64,000 nt of DNA from Cichorium intybus (lineage: Eukaryota; Streptophyta; Magnoliopsida; Asterales; Asteraceae), in assembly GCA_023525715.1 (NCBI GenBank), contig CM042011.1:3729566-3793565 (forward strand), read 5' to 3'. This document shows positions 1-16,398 of this stretch, piece after piece. Every line of letters begins with the position of its first letter. Positions within the stretch are counted from its first letter, which is position 1. The translations under genes were made by a program, and so were the position numbers. Under the pieces are notes generated by a model, which saw only the letters and a list, made by a program, of their open reading frames with translations, did not search any database and was not told the DNA's origin.

Positions 1-1200
1 AACTGTGGACTAAGTAAGAAACTATTTACAACATAGCAATTACTAGTGTCAAAAACCGGGTTCAATCAAAAGAAATGTCAAAGTAAAATCCAAATAGGTC
101 CAGGTCCAACTCTTGCTACCTTTCTTTGATCCACTTTCCACGATTTCTGCTATCAAAACCTATTTACAACATAGCAATTACTAGTGTAAGAAACTATTTA
201 CAACATAGCAATTACTAGTGTCAAAAACCGGGTTCAATCAAAAGAAATGTCAAAGTAAAATCCAAATAGGTCCAGGTCCAACTCTTGCTACCTTTCTTTG
301 ATCCACTTTCCACGATTTCTGCTATCAAAACCTACACACAAATACAAACATAACTATGAGCTACAAGAGCTCAGTAAGTAATCATTATTAATCGATTGTC
401 AACGCCCAATGTCTATTTGAACTCATTCTCAATACACTTTCTCATTCGTTCGATATGACTAAATTCATTTTAAAGGGACTATCTCAGTCCCGCAATGTGA
501 TTTAACACACTTAGCCATATATACCAAAACAATATTAACACTTTAATTAACTCATATAACCTTTCTCTTTCTGCAATGAACAACTCAACCACAAGATAAT
601 TCAATTAAAAGAGTCAATAGGTAATTACTAACCTGTAACACCTCTTATCATATATATAAATTATTAACCTGCAAAACATCTCATTATACATACCAAAGGT
701 AAAACTAACACATATAAACTCATTCCATTCCAATCTCTAATCCAGCTCAATAGCCCCCATGGCTATATAACTTGACTCAAAACTCGTTGATGTGACTACT
801 CTAACGTCTACTCAGTTCATATGATCAATATGTATACTCAATTTGGTTGTTGTTATTCACATATAACAATTCACTCCACAATTTGATTATAGTAATAACT
901 TCCTAACATATATGCATATTCAGTTTACCACAAGATAGATTTCTACTCAAGTACATAAGAGTACTCACCTGGTTTGAAGTTCTATACGATCCAAGCTAAC
1001 ACCTTAGAAGATACAACGATCCTTCAAGGATTTCCAGCACCTACATATCCATATTCATACCAACAAAAGGTGAATATGTTTTTTTTCAACCATTCAAGCT
1101 TGAAACTTGATCACAACAGTTAAAACTCGGGATTAGAAGCGTTTCAACACATCCAAACAAGTGTTATCTACTCAATTTTCATCTAATCACAGGTAGTACT
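1..1200. repeat. LTR-like noncoding fragment with an internal 148-bp direct duplication
   Basis: No coding sequence is visible. Positions 15-162 are repeated almost exactly at 187-334 (offset 172 bp), and a 28-bp piece of the unit occurs a third time at about 160-187. The motifs gagctacaagagctcag (360-376) and tactcacctgg (963-973) also occur, in similar form and order, in the solo LTR at 26944-29582 (gagctacaaagctcag, tactcacctgg). I infer a truncated LTR of the same broad gypsy-like type. No edges or TSD are visible. Confidence 0.45.
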
Positions 1201-1204
1201 TCAC

Positions 1205-1825
<621 letters not shown>

Positions 1826-2208
1826 AAGGTTGTAACAATCACTAGACGCTAGTTTGTCGAGTCATTGGGGACTAGAATCATGAATTAATCAGAAACTAGA
1901 CGGAGACCCTAAATTGTAAAGTGCTAAACTTTTAATATAACAAATATTACAAATATCATAACAAAATACGTAAATATGATTGATATCAAAACAAAATAGG
2001 TAAATATGATAAGAAGAATGCTTATTATTCCTCAAAAAGTTTCAACTAGTCTAAAATTTCTTTCACGTGTTAAATTTTAATAAGCTTTCATAGCTTCACT
2101 AAGTGCCTAGACAAGGATTAGTCAGCTAGACGCCGCCTAGACGGTCACCTATTACCTACAAACTAGTCGGAGATCAGTAGGGGACTGTTCGGGATTTCTA
2201 CAACAATT
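1826..2208. mobile_element. Decayed TIR element related to the one at 8519-9119
   Basis: The left end reads aaggttgtaacaatc and the reverse complement of the right end reads aattgttgtagaaatc, an imperfect terminal inverted repeat. Subterminal GC-richer blocks carry the actagacgc and gccgcctagac type motifs that also dominate the ends of the 8519-9119 element. No coding capacity. It is a diverged, internally shortened relative, non-autonomous; class unassigned. Confidence 0.5.
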
Positions 2209-2395
2209 GCAATATCTTAGAGATTAATAAAACTTATGAAAAAACTATCATCTCAAATAATAAAAGTAACAATTTATAAGATAAATATAAATATTATCAA
2301 CATCATACTTTTAGACCAAATTAAATTATAGTCTAATGCCAATTAAAATTTTTATATTGTATAATTTGAAGTACACTCCATTCGTGATTATTAAA

Positions 2396-2815
2396 ATTAG
2401 GGATGTAATTGAACCGAGTCGAATCGATTAGCGACAAGCTCGATTCAAGTCGTAATTCATAAGTTGGGGTTTGAGCCCAATAAAATTATCAACACTTTCA
2501 AGCTCGACTCGATCAATTATTTACAAAATGAAATTACATTAAACTGCAATAGAAATACGATTAAGCTCGTGAGCTCGAATCACGTTGGCTCGATTATGTA
2601 AATTTGAAAAAAAAATAATAAAAGGTAAAATTGTAAATATAGCTAAACTTGATTAAATTCATGAGCTTTATAAGCTAAATATTCCAATACTCAAGCTCGA
2701 ATGCTCGACTCAATAATATATCCGAATAGCTCAAACTCGACTAGACTCCAGCTGAGTCGATATTAAATATTCTTTTAGTTGGTCTCGAATTTTACAAGCC
2801 GATTCGACTCGATTA
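2396..2815. repeat. Degenerate repeat rich in cgagctcga / gactcga motifs
   Basis: This begins ttagggatgtaattgaacc and contains many short imperfect copies of tcgactcga and gagctcga. The reverse complement of its beginning (ggttc/gatccaactacatcccta) closes a similar block at about 60393-60528, and a third related block lies at 13050-13320. No ORF. It is a non-coding dispersed element of unknown class. Confidence 0.45.
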
Positions 2816-2966
2816 AAAATCACTATTTAGAATTTATGCAACAACCATTACTACGTTATTATTATTAATTAATTAATACTAAAAGAAGCATATTACTCAC
2901 ATATTTACATTAAATCCTCAAATCATTTAAAATCACACAAATTTTGGTCCAAGAATATAATAAAAT

Positions 2967-4211
2967 TCAAAGAAAGGGTACCCATAATTTCCACACCTTT
3001 ATCTCACAATCCAAACTCCCACCAAAAACAAGATAAGATGTACCGCCAGGGCTTCCAGAAGTACAAACCTCCACTGCAGCAGCCAAACACTTGACTGGAC
3101 TTTTATGACCTTCCAAAACACCCAAACACAAATAACTTTTACCATCAATACCCCTCCTCCATACTCTAATCGTTTTGTCCGCTGACCCACTAAATGCCAT
3201 ATCCGCCACCACCGTAATGCACAAAATCGCCTTACCGTGCCCCCTAAGCGCACCAGCCACCACCATGTGCCGCCCGTCGCCGCCGTCCCCGGCTTTTTCC
3301 CATACAATTATCGACCGGTCACAAGCACCGGAATATAAAACAGACCCATCAGTGCTTAAAGCCAAAGCATTCACCGCCGATTTGTGTTTTTCCAAAGAAT
3401 CCACCAGTTTATGTTTATTCTCACCGCCGTGTCTCTTCCACACCTTAATTTTCCGGTCGGCTGAGCCGGTGTAAACGTACCCATTATGAGACACCACGAC
3501 GGCGTTAATGGCGTCATCGTGAGCATTCCAGACGGACTCCAAGCATTTGAAGTCGGTTGTCCGCCACACCTTAAACGTCCGATCCCACGAACCGGAGTAT
3601 ATAAGTGAACCGTCTTTCGATATAGCCAGAGCCGAGACAGCGTCCACGTGATGCACCCACGTGCACCGCTGGTTCCGCCGTATTTTAACGTAGTTTTTCG
3701 CGAATACGAGCTTCATGAGACGGTCGTTGAGTGTCGGTAACGTCGCTACACATTTGATAGCTTCTTGTTTTTCGTCTAATTTCCATACGCGTATTTTATG
3801 ATCTTGGTGGCCTGTAAATAATCTGTCACCGTGAACCACCATCGATTTCACAGACGATTCAGCGGAAGCGATTGGTGGCGGTGGTGGGGATTGTGATACT
3901 GACGATGATGATGATGGATCGTTAGGCCATATGCAGATTTGGCCGTCAGATGAGGCGGAGAGGAGGTGTTTTCCGGTGAGGGCGAGAGAGAATATAGATG
4001 AGGTGTGAGCTTTGAAGGTGGTGATATAGTGGTGGTTGGCGGTGGTTGATGGTGGTTGAGAATGTGAAGTTAACGAAGCAACTGAAGGTAAACTTGGTTG
4101 TGAACAAAGAGACTTTGAATCGAATTGAATTCTTTGAGATTCTGATAATCCTTGTTCTTGATCATGTTGTGGTGATTGAGTATATGTGCATGGGCATGGA
4201 TAAAACCTCAT
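2967..4211 (-). CDS. JINGUBANG-like WD40-repeat protein
   Basis: Single-exon gene encoding 414 aa. The N-terminal 60 residues are Ser/Gln/His-rich and look disordered. Seven WD40 blades follow at roughly residues 63-95, 121-143, 187-216, 228-258, 274-304, 322-351 and 366-407, with typical GH...D...W endings such as SGSWDRTFKVW, TGSADRKIKVW and SGSADKTIRVW. Blade order and the insert between blades 2 and 3 fit the plant JINGUBANG family; the Arabidopsis founder is a negative regulator of pollen germination that affects jasmonate levels. The frame stays open 12 codons upstream only to a TTG, so I place the start at the ATG at 4211. WD40 propellers are scaffolds, so the partner cannot be read from sequence. 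Family call is firm; the biological role is inference. Confidence 0.9.
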   Translation of the reverse strand: MRFYPCPCTYTQSPQHDQEQGLSESQRIQFDSKSLCSQPSLPSVASLTSHSQPPSTTANHHYITTFKAHTSSIFSLALTGKHLLSASSDGQICIWPNDPSSSSSVSQSPPPPPIASAESSVKSMVVHGDRLFTGHQDHKIRVWKLDEKQEAIKCVATLPTLNDRLMKLVFAKNYVKIRRNQRCTWVHHVDAVSALAISKDGSLIYSGSWDRTFKVWRTTDFKCLESVWNAHDDAINAVVVSHNGYVYTGSADRKIKVWKRHGGENKHKLVDSLEKHKSAVNALALSTDGSVLYSGACDRSIIVWEKAGDGGDGRHMVVAGALRGHGKAILCITVVADMAFSGSADKTIRVWRRGIDGKSYLCLGVLEGHKSPVKCLAAAVEVCTSGSPGGTSYLVFGGSLDCEIKVWKLWVPFL

Positions 4212-4530
4212 TTGTCTTCTGTGAATAATCCGGTGACTGGAAGTCAATAGTGGCGTTGAATGAAGGTGGAGAGAAATCGAGAATTGTGGGGATGAGGGGA
4301 GAGGAGAAGTGGAAATGTGGAATATAAGAGGTTCTGGTGACGGCGTATTTTAGCATAAAGAAGCTTGTGTTGGTGGAAATGGAGAAAGGGATCCACCTGG
4401 ACCCACTGAAGAATGTACAGTGAGTTGTACTCTGCAGAGCAACAAAAAGTCAAAAACTTTTGCATTTCGCGTTTCTTATTTTGATTTTTTTTTTCATTCG
4501 ATTTTGTGAAAGAAGATATTTTATTCAATG
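4212..4530 (-). other. Upstream/5' UTR region of the WD40 gene
   Basis: This is non-coding sequence directly upstream of the minus-strand WD40 gene. It is less AT-rich than the DNA beyond 4530. I cannot place a TATA box or transcription start with confidence. Confidence 0.4.
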
Positions 4531-6413
4531 TAATAATGGAGAAACTTATTATTTGTTCATATAATTTTTTTGACCATAAATACTAGCAAAACTTGTGTTA
4601 ATTAGGTGAAAGAAAAACAGAAAACAAATTGTGTTATTGAGCATTTGTAATTGCAAAAATTGATATTTTTTTAAATATAATATTCTTTGCTTTTTTAATG
4701 AATTCTTTCTTAAAAATTGCTATATATATTTTTTATCATTTTATCTGAAAATTTACTGTCTTTTTCAGATAAACTGTTTATATTTTTAAAAGTTTTAGAA
4801 AAATCCATTAATAACAAAAAAAACCTTTTAAAAATATTTTTTATAAGAAAAAACATATTTAAGAATATATGAAAGGTGTCCTCATGTAATAGAGTTTGTT
4901 AACCACTAAAATAAAAATAATTAGATTTCTTTTACTAAAATCAAAACTGAATCGAAAATTTTTCTTTTCAACTTCGGAATAACAAATTTTTTTTTTTTTC
5001 GTGTTCGATTTTTTTTTGCTTTTTAAGTTTTTTTATTTTTAATTTTGTTTTTATATATTTTTTATTAATAAAATTAAATCTCTATAGAAGTTGAATCATA
5101 TAGTTTGAAATCATATAAAAGGTGTCTTTTTTATTTTAAGGATAACCTAAAACGCATTTGAAAGATCTATATTCAAAATTTGCTTTATAAAATGTTGACA
5201 AAAATAATAAACATATAATATTTTGATATGAAAGTATGATATAATTATTTTAAATATATATTCATGATATATATTGAAATTCAAAGATGATGGTGAAAGT
5301 ATATTAACAATATATGTGGTTGGAAGAACACTTTAACATACATCATAATATATTTACAAAACTATAATATCATGCGTTCTATCAAACTCATTAAAATTCT
5401 TTTTATTTTTGTCAAACCTTTTTAGCATAAAATTTAACATAGAAGTGTCAAAAGCCCTTTTGAGTTATCCTTCAAATCAAAAAGATCATTTCCAATATAA
5501 CTTTACATCATTGTAACTCTACCTCTTGAGGTATGTAGGATGCATTTTGCTTGAATGAAATATGAAATTGACGGTTAATAAGGGTGTGCAAAAATACTGA
5601 AATCATAAAAAAATGTTCAAAAACATAAATAACAAATCGAAAAACCAAACAATTTAAAAAAAAAATAACTGTTTGGCTTTTGGATTTTAGAGAAACTTTT
5701 TTTGTTCAGCTTGGTTTCTTATATATAATTAAAGTAAAAAAAACAAATGTGTTTTTGTTGTATTTTGTTTTAGAAAATTACATGTTTTTATTAGATGCTA
5801 GCAATATTTAATGAAAAAACTAATGGAAAAAATAATAACAAAAAAAACTAACAAACGAATAAACCAGAAACCGAAAGCGACAAAATTTATGGTTTGATAG
5901 TTTCGAGGTCAAAAAGGAAAAAAATTTTGATTAGGTTTTAACTTTAGTATTTGAACAATTCTCGCCGTTAATGGATAAACATACTTTGTTTATGGTCATA
6001 ATCATGTTGTAATAGTTGTATTCTAAAAAACGTTTTTTCTTAAAAATAATGTGTTCTAAAAAAATATTGTGATCATGATTTTTTTTAATAATATAACGAA
6101 TGACATAAGATATATGAAAATTAAAGATGTTTGATTTGAAATATTTAAATCATCTTTATTAATGATTTAACAAGCTGAATAGTAAAACAAAAATTTTAGG
6201 ACGAAGATGTTTGAAATCGAAAAAAATAATAATAAATTGACTTTTGAAAAAGTAAACATATATATAAAAATTGAAAAAAAAATTGCAATATAGTGAATTT
6301 GTAAAAATAATAGGGTGCTACTAAAGATACACCCTAGATACATTTTTAATAAAAGTCAAAACATTTTCAACCAATCATATTTGATTTTTCCAAAAAACAA
6401 TGCAATATCAACA
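4531..6413. other. AT-rich intergenic sequence
   Basis: Almost 1.9 kb of very AT-rich DNA with many poly(A)/poly(T) runs. I see no gene, RNA or bounded element in it. Confidence 0.6.
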
Positions 6414-6596
6414 AATAAAAAAGAGAGGTTGTATATATTCCTACTAAATCTTCCTACCCATCTTCCTACTCATTAGATCAATACAAGTGTCAAAAACAAG
6501 GGATGAGATTAAGAGAGAGGATTAGTGGATTCCACATGATATTATTTAGTGGGTAGGAAGATGAAGTAGGAACAAATACAATTTTCTAATAAGAAA
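6414..6596. mobile_element. Mutator-type MITE, family M1 copy 1
   Basis: The element (6423-6587, 165 bp) starts gagaggttgtatat and ends with the inverted form atacaattttct. The arms share the ttcctac...aatcttcctaccca pattern in both orientations. It is flanked by aataaaaaa (6414-6422) and aataagaaa (6588-6596), an 8/9 match and so a probable 9-bp target site duplication, the length typical of Mutator-like elements. No coding capacity. The same family recurs at 12817-12995. Confidence 0.75.
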
Positions 6597-8436
6597 CTAT
6601 TGACTTTGATTAGAGTTGTATTTTTAGTGAAATATGAGTATATTTTTGGCAATTCCCAAATAATAGAATGTCAAATAAAAAAGACAATGATAATGTAGTG
6701 ACTTTTATAGGTGTCAGACCTTCAGCATCATTTTTTAGCTCGGTATAACAAGTACGTACTCGGAACGATCCAGATAAAATCATCGATATTGAAACCTTTT
6801 TTGAAAAACATGATGTTTGATTTATAATAAAACTAATAAATTACATAATAAAAACATAATAATATACCATCTGCGCGAAACGAAATAAATAAATAACTCA
6901 TCTATATAGACATTAGTCAAAAAATCAGAGAAAAAAAAAAAGGAAAGAAAGACAGAAACTCAAAAAGCATATGGCTTTGGTTGGCTTGCAAGTTGTAGAA
7001 CACTTTTGAGCGCGCTCCCACGGAAAGATTGCTGACTCTAAAGAAAGCAACATTTTTTATTCACAAAAATTTTATAGATTAGTAGATTTTTTTTTTTCTT
7101 TTTTCAGATGGAGAAGTTTGTAGAGCAATAACGTATGTGTTTATTTGTTTTATTCAATCTTAGTATTTTGTTTTTCTAGTATATATTTGACCAATAGATT
7201 TGGAAAAAAAATCTATATATTTAAAGTCATCTGTTAATAATTGATTGACTTTCTTCACTTACTAATTTATACGTTTGATTTAATACTACAACACTGACCT
7301 GTACAATTACTAAAATTTTAAAAACCAATGAGTTAATTTTCATCAATTATATTAATGGTTTTATATATATTATTTATCAATACATGGAAATTATACTGTA
7401 ACGGTTTGAATTCACCTTTTATCATATTCTCACCATATTAATTATGAATCGTAATAACTTACCATGTTTTCATTTGCTATATTATCAATTTATTTCTTTA
7501 ACCCTATTTTACCAAACCTTTTTAGATGGTTTTAGAAGCAACTTGAAAAAACCAAAAGTGTAAATTAATTCAACTTAGGCTTGTGCCATCATATAAATAG
7601 TTTGTGTTTTCTTTGAATAATATTTTTGGGTCAAACCCATGATTAAATTTAGTGTTACTTTAGCCTTGATCCTCTATTTAATTAAGTGTTTGGCAAAAGT
7701 CATTATATAACAATTCTTTGTAGGAATTTGACCATCTTTTCCATTAATCCAGACTACCATGACAATTAGCATGGTTCACATGCTGTTTCTCTAATTTTCT
7801 ATTGCAATTCAACAAACATCTTGCATTGTTAGAAAAATATCACATATGGGTCCCTTATATTGACATGTTTTGGCCTATCTTTTCTCAAATTTGCTTTGCA
7901 TTTTGTTAAATATTTGAAAAGGATAACTAATATAATCTATAATACAAGAACTCGTGTTTTGTGACACATAAAATCAATAAGAGTTCAAAAGGTTGACAAT
8001 TGGTGTACTCGTTTGTTGGTGAGACACCAAAAGAAACGTTTGTTACAGGTGACATGAAACTTGTAGTATTTAATCTTGGTGTGCAGAACATAATTATGAA
8101 AAGGTTCTGTTACGTATCTCATTGTAATTATAAAACCATAAAGAGAAAGCTGAATTGATACTACGGACTAATTAATGAGGCCACGAACATGTCATTTCTA
8201 CAACATAAATCTTGTGTTGTTTCGTGCATTCGTTTTCATTCATGTTGTCATATTCCTAGTGGCGAGCCAGGAACTCCGATACGGGGTTACAAAAATAGTC
8301 AAAATCCAAAATACTATTTTGTACAAAATTGTTTAATATTCTAGGTGTATTACTCATTATTCTAAACAATTACTGTCATTTAAAATTATAAATAGAATTA
8401 TAAATATCAATGTTTAATAAGAAGTAATGAATCAAC

Positions 8437-8440
<4 letters not shown>
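6597..8440. other. AT-rich intergenic sequence
   Basis: No gene or delimited element is recognised. There are scattered A/T runs and a few GC-richer islands without coding signal. Confidence 0.55.

Positions 8441-8519
<79 letters not shown>
8441..8519. repeat. (TA)n microsatellite, left flank of TIR element
   Basis: About 39 uninterrupted TA units ending directly at the first base of the inverted-repeat element that follows. Confidence 0.97.
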
Positions 8520-11147
<2,628 letters not shown>

Positions 11148-11335
11148 TTTTCAAAAGAGAAATTGCATTCATTTCTAATTTTTATTCCTATTTATGTTCC
11201 TAATCATGTTAAATTGTGACAAGTATTTTAAAATATTATTAATTTTATTAAATGTAACACTTGTCATAATTTAACATGGTTAAGAACATATGTAGGAATA
11301 AAAATTAGGAATGAATACAATTTCTCTTTTCAAAA
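11148..11335. mobile_element. Mutator-type MITE, family M2
   Basis: The element (11157-11326, 170 bp) begins gagaaattgcattcatt and ends with its inverse aatgaatacaatttctc. The inverted arms continue for about 80 bp each, leaving almost no loop. It is flanked by perfect 9-bp duplications ttttcaaaa (11148-11156 and 11327-11335). The terminal bases resemble family M1 (gagaggttgtat), suggesting a shared transposase of the Mutator-like type. No coding capacity. Confidence 0.85.
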
Positions 11336-12807
11336 TTGACACATAAACTTCAAAAGAGGTAACCAAAACCAGGCTATTCAGTTCGGTGCCAAATTCCCCC
11401 TTAACTCGTGACCAATTTGAATTAAACCATTTGCAAATGAATCGTAATTAGTTTTGAGTATAAACCGTGTTCGTGTCTCGTAAAATCATCATTAGAGAAG
11501 CAGTGTCGCAAGTTGGTTTTTTTTTTGGTGTGGTAAACATAGCAATGCTATGATTTTAAGAGTTCAAATGAAAATGAAAATCGAAAACTGAAAATTATGG
11601 TGGCGTATTTCAAATATGAATGTAATTTATGTCTATATAGTATATAATGTTTCTTAGAGTAGAATATCATGTCGTACTAGAGATGTTATAGAATATATTA
11701 TATCTTCCTTATATTTATTTTATCTTAATCTATAAAACTATTTAATGGTCCATATGTTTGAAAAAACTATAAGAAATGCCTTTATATAAAAATTGTGTCA
11801 TTGATGGTTGATATATTTGAGAAAAATGATCAAATGATTCATATGTTGAGAAAATTACTGAAATGATTCATGTATAAAAATTATGTTTTATCTAATGATC
11901 TATATGTTTAAGAAAATTATAAAAATAACTCATATGAAATTATTTAATAGTCTCTATATTTGAAAAAATTACAGAAATAATCAAAAATAGTCTGTGTAAT
12001 ATTAAAATAACAGTTCTATCAAAAATAGTCTATGTATAATATTAAAATAACAATCACATAGTGTAATATCACTATGTGATTGTGATATTACCAAAATAGT
12101 TTACACAACGAATTTAAAAAAATGGTTATTGTGTAATACCGAAAATATAAACATGGTACCTGTATACTACAAAATTACAATAATAATCTCGACCTAATAA
12201 TGAAATTATAAAAATTGTTTATTTAAAAATAAAACAGACGTAATATAAAAAATATAAAGTTTAGCAAATTCTCCGTAACCCACAAACCTCTCCATTAACT
12301 ATATTAAAAGTTTGGGGTTTAAATTAATGAAATTGGATTGTGCGGAGGTGTCACACTTTCTTGAGTGTAAGATTTGTTGGCAATTTTCTAAACAATCATA
12401 TAAAACACACCACGTGGTTTGATAAATCCGACAATGGGGGTTTCCTCCGCATAACCTAATAGGAAATCTAAATAGGCAAAAGCTTCCACCAAATAATCTA
12501 TTAGAGTGTAAATTAGGCAAAGCATTGATTGATCTTAATCGATAATTTTTTTCTAGAAAGGTAGAACTAATCTACTTTTAAATTGTATTTATGTCTTTTG
12601 CGGGATTTAAATTCTCAATTCCAATAAGGAAAAGCAATATTTGATCGTTAAATTAGAAGCCTTTTAATAATTGATCGGTAAGACAACATATCATACTGTT
12701 GAACTATAAGTTCTTTGATGGTTGATCGGTAAATTATGGGAGCAAAGTAAATGTTCCGTAAAATGCATTATTGTATTTTGTTTTATTTAAATCGTCTGAT
12801 TATACAT
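11336..12807. other. AT-rich intergenic sequence with short inner repeats
   Basis: No gene is seen. Between 11740 and 12010 short phrases such as gaaaaaattacagaaat and atgttt(a/g)agaaaattat recur at uneven spacing, a weak degenerate repeat. The small minus-strand ORF at 12299-12520 has no recognisable features and I do not call it. Confidence 0.5.
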
Positions 12808-13004
12808 ATTCTAAAAGGAAAATTCTATTTATTCCTACTAAATCTTCCTAATTCATCTCCCTAACCATTTATATAAGGACACGTGGACTCCACTAATCCT
12901 CTCTCTTAATCTCATCTATTATTTTTGACATTTGTAATGATCTAATGATTAGGAACAAAGTTAGGAAGATTTATTAAGAGGATATAGAACCTCTCATTCT
13001 AAAA
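12808..13004. mobile_element. Mutator-type MITE, family M1 copy 2
   Basis: The element (12817-12995, 179 bp) begins ggaaaattctatttattcc and ends with the inverted atagaacctctc. Exact 9-bp duplications attctaaaa flank it (12808-12816 and 12996-13004). Its core, including the ccactaatcctctctctta block, matches the reverse complement of the copy at 6423-6587, so the two copies lie in opposite orientations. Confidence 0.87.
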
Positions 13005-13049
13005 TAATAAGTGTCAAACTAAAAGCATTAAACTAGAAATATCATTTAA

Positions 13050-13320
13050 TATTATTCGGGTCAAATATTTTTTTATGATTAACAAGCTCGACTCCAGCCT
13101 CAAACATATTAATAATAGCTATACTAATTATATCTAATGAAGTAAGTTTGTCGAGTTTGGCTAAACAAAATTAACACATACCTAGTCCTTAAAAAACTAG
13201 ATAAGTGAACCGAGTCCTTATACTTTAAGCTCGATTATGTATATGATAAGCTTGTTTTAATACTTCAAATCGTTGGAGTGACTCAAATAGCTCGATAAAA
13301 GTCCGATTCGTTTGCAATTT
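13050..13320. repeat. Degenerate cgagctcga-type repeat
   Basis: Scattered aagctcgactc, gtcgagtttgg, aaccgagtcc and agctcgat words link this block to the repeats at 2396-2815 and 60393-60528. Ends are not definable. No coding signal. Confidence 0.35.
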
Positions 13321-13670
13321 TTATTCAAATACGTTTTCTTTCCCTATGTGGGAGGTGACGGTTCTTACTATGAAAAAAAATCAACAAACCTATAGAACAT
13401 ACAACATGACATGTGGGTTCCTAACTGAACGTACAAAAAGATACATAGTACCAAACTATTATTCGAATTGAGATCCTCAAGCTTCAATGGGTACAACACT
13501 CGGACAACCTGAAATGAAAAATGAAAGTAACAAGTAGATAACTTTTAACACTTTTGACAAGATTTAATATTCTTTAACAAGTAATTACTCTCGCGACAGT
13601 GGTGGGTAAAAAGGACGAACCCTTATTGCGTTTGTTGGCATTCAAGTTATCAATGATACATCGTAAACTA

Positions 13671-14815
13671 AGGGGGCGTTTGGATTTTTGGATTCTTTTT
13701 ATGGGATTTTGAACGTGTCAAATGATTTAGATTTAGATGAATATAGATTCGGATGAATTAAAATGGAACTGTGTGTTTGGCTTGTAAATTTCGTAGGGAA
13801 TAAAAATTCCATATTTTCATAATCATGTTTTGGTACAAAGAATTTGAAATGTATTTATGACAAATAACATAAATATCTTTATTTATTTTTCCAATGAAAC
13901 TCTGTTTTGATATAAAAAATCTATAAAAATAACTTAATTATAATATTTTCACGCTAATAATATAAATTATTATGTTAATGTTCGTTCTTAATAATGTTCG
14001 ATATTTCCTTTAACGCTTCTTTCATCATCATGAGATGTCATTTATTGATTGACGTATTTAAAAACATACAAATTAAAGACCTAACATACAAGCAAAGGCA
14101 AAAAGGTCGAATAATGTTTAGTAACGTAATCAACTATTAAGAAAAATTCAAGAAAATATCCATAACCTTTCAACAGCTCACCTTTCATAATTATACACGT
14201 TTAAAACAAATCTATGGAAGATATCGGATGAGCCTTACATTCACGAACACATCTTAGGTTGGTGTTTACCCACAAACCTACACTCGCAAAAAAAAAAAAA
14301 AAAAAAAAAAAAACCCTAAAGAACCAAGAAGTGAAGAAGGGGTGTACATGTGGGAAGCGAAAAAAAAAAGAAGAAGAGATAGTCGAGATCGAGATTGTTT
14401 TCGTGACATACACTCAAGATTAATAGAAAAAAACATAAAGAAGGAGAATGGATGATTGCCATTGCACATTCATGTTTAGGGTTGGAAACTCATAAAAGCA
14501 AATAGAGAATGAAACTGAAAGAAGGGAGAGACAATAGAGAGGAGGAATTGAGAAAGAAACTAAGCCCTAATTTCAAGAACACACAGTGTGAAAAAGCATC
14601 GAATTCGATGCTGGTGCAAGTTTGTGAATGTAGTTGGATTTTAGAATTCTTAGGGTGATGGAGGAATTATAAAAACCCATCAACAAAGTATTTTCTAAAA
14701 ACCTAGCATTTATGAAATCTTTTTTTTCGTAACCAAACACAGGATTTAATAGAATTTAAAATGCAAATCCTCCCAAATCCTTCCAACTCCTTCAAACCAA
14801 TCACCAATTACAATA
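13671..14815. mobile_element. Possible eroded Harbinger-like repeat
   Basis: The left side starts gggggcgtttggattttt, a terminus common in Tourist/Harbinger-like plant elements. Near the right side, accaaacacaggattt and aaatccttccaactcc read as inverted, eroded counterparts. A matching right terminus and a TSD are missing, so the call is weak. A 31-bp poly(A) run lies at about 14288-14312 onward. Confidence 0.25.
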
Positions 14816-15088
14816 TAATCTCAATGAAGCTTCTTTTATCACATAAAGATCAACACTCTAAACCCTAGCCAAGCTCAACGGCACAAAGATCAACACTCCA
14901 AACCCCTGGCCAAGCTCCTCCAAAACCATGGACAACCCCACGGTTTCTTATAGTCCAAGAAAGCTCCAAATTCCGGTCTTATAGGTCTTTGCAAACCTAG
15001 ATGGAGATGAAGCACCAAAGGAAAGATCGACCAATACCAAGAGAGATGGTGGCTTGTAGTTGTGGCGGGAGATGGCTCCTAGGGTTTT

Positions 15089-16390
15089 TGTGACACCCCA
15101 CTTTTATTTTTATATGTATTATGAAATTGTTCATACCCCTTTATCCCAATCATATGGGTTAGATCTCAGCTAGCTTTGACACTTGGTAATCTTTTTGAAT
15201 CGAAATGAAATGAGCTGACTTTGTCAGCCTATTAACAATCACCCATATCGAATCATATCCTCATCAAGTCCAAGACAATTTTGTCAGCCTATAAAAAAAG
15301 TGTGTTTGACAATATTAAAAGCACTTTTCAAAATAATTTTTATAAAGCTTAAAAGGAGAGATTTCATGAAGTTACAAAATCATGAGTTTTAAAACTTGCA
15401 GATTCATCTCAAATGCAACATTTTTACAAAACTTGCAGATTCATGTCTCTGTCATCACTTTTCATGTAAAAGCTAAGTCAAAAAATGTTAAAAACATGTC
15501 TTTTTGGTATTTTACAAGTTGAAGCTAAGTTAAACACTTTTTAAAAAACAATTTATTGACTTTTGCCTCTACAATAACTAATCCAAAAACACTTTTTTAA
15601 AAATTAATTTTACCACTATTCTAAATCAATAAACACGTTTTCCTAAAAGAACTTTTAATATTAAAAAAGCAATTTCAAACATCCCCTATTATATTTTAAT
15701 CAGAATTCATTTGAATTCTCATTCGTAACGTAACCTACCTAGGCAACCATTCTATATCATGTTCTAAAAAAAGAAAAATAATAAAATAAAGGTAGTAATT
15801 GACTATATATAATTTATATACACAATCAAACGGTATCTAAGCCTCTTGTCGACATTCAAACCATTGGTGCAAATTTTCTCTCCACTTACAAAACGTACTC
15901 CCAATTTGCGTCTTAACTTTATTTGCAATCATCAATTATGGTGTCGACTAGAAACCGGATTCACATCGATAAAGTCCAAAACATATTTGGCCAGCATCGA
16001 GTTCAACATAGAAATAAGATTTGACACACAAATAACGGACAATTATAAAATAATAGTCATGATTGAGTTTTATAACCAATCCTGGTGACAACAATATTAC
16101 AGTTTCCTATTAGCATACCAATTAAAAAAGAAGGAAACTATAAATTCAAAATTCGAGTACTTACGGCACTTGTTTGCACCAAACACCGAATCATCTGGAT
16201 CATTTCAAAGCGCCACACCTACCACCTCCAACATTGAAAGTCTAGAACTCGACATCGTAACGGACTCCACTCATGTGAAAAACTCAAAGACCAAATCTAG
16301 TTGGCTACCTTACACGTAATAAATACATGATCTCCGTTTTCCAAATACCGTGATCGAGCAAATCTCACATAAAACCTAATCAAGGTTGAT
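15089..16390. other. Intergenic sequence; possible LTR edge at 15089
   Basis: At 15089 the sequence tgtgacaccccacttttat resembles the edge of the solo LTR at 20297 (tgtgacaccccattttt). No opposite edge or TSD follows, so this is at most a truncated LTR. The rest is AT-rich with no gene; the small plus-strand ORF at 15846-16088 is not supported. Confidence 0.3.
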
Positions 16391-16398
16391 GCCCCTCT

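Noticed and set aside
4212..4247. Extending the WD40 protein 12 codons upstream
   Set aside because: The upstream limit is a TTG; the first in-frame ATG is at 4211, so the shorter start is preferred.
14201..14469. Minus-strand ORFs with long Phe runs
   Set aside because: They read through a poly(A)/poly(T) stretch and show no family features.
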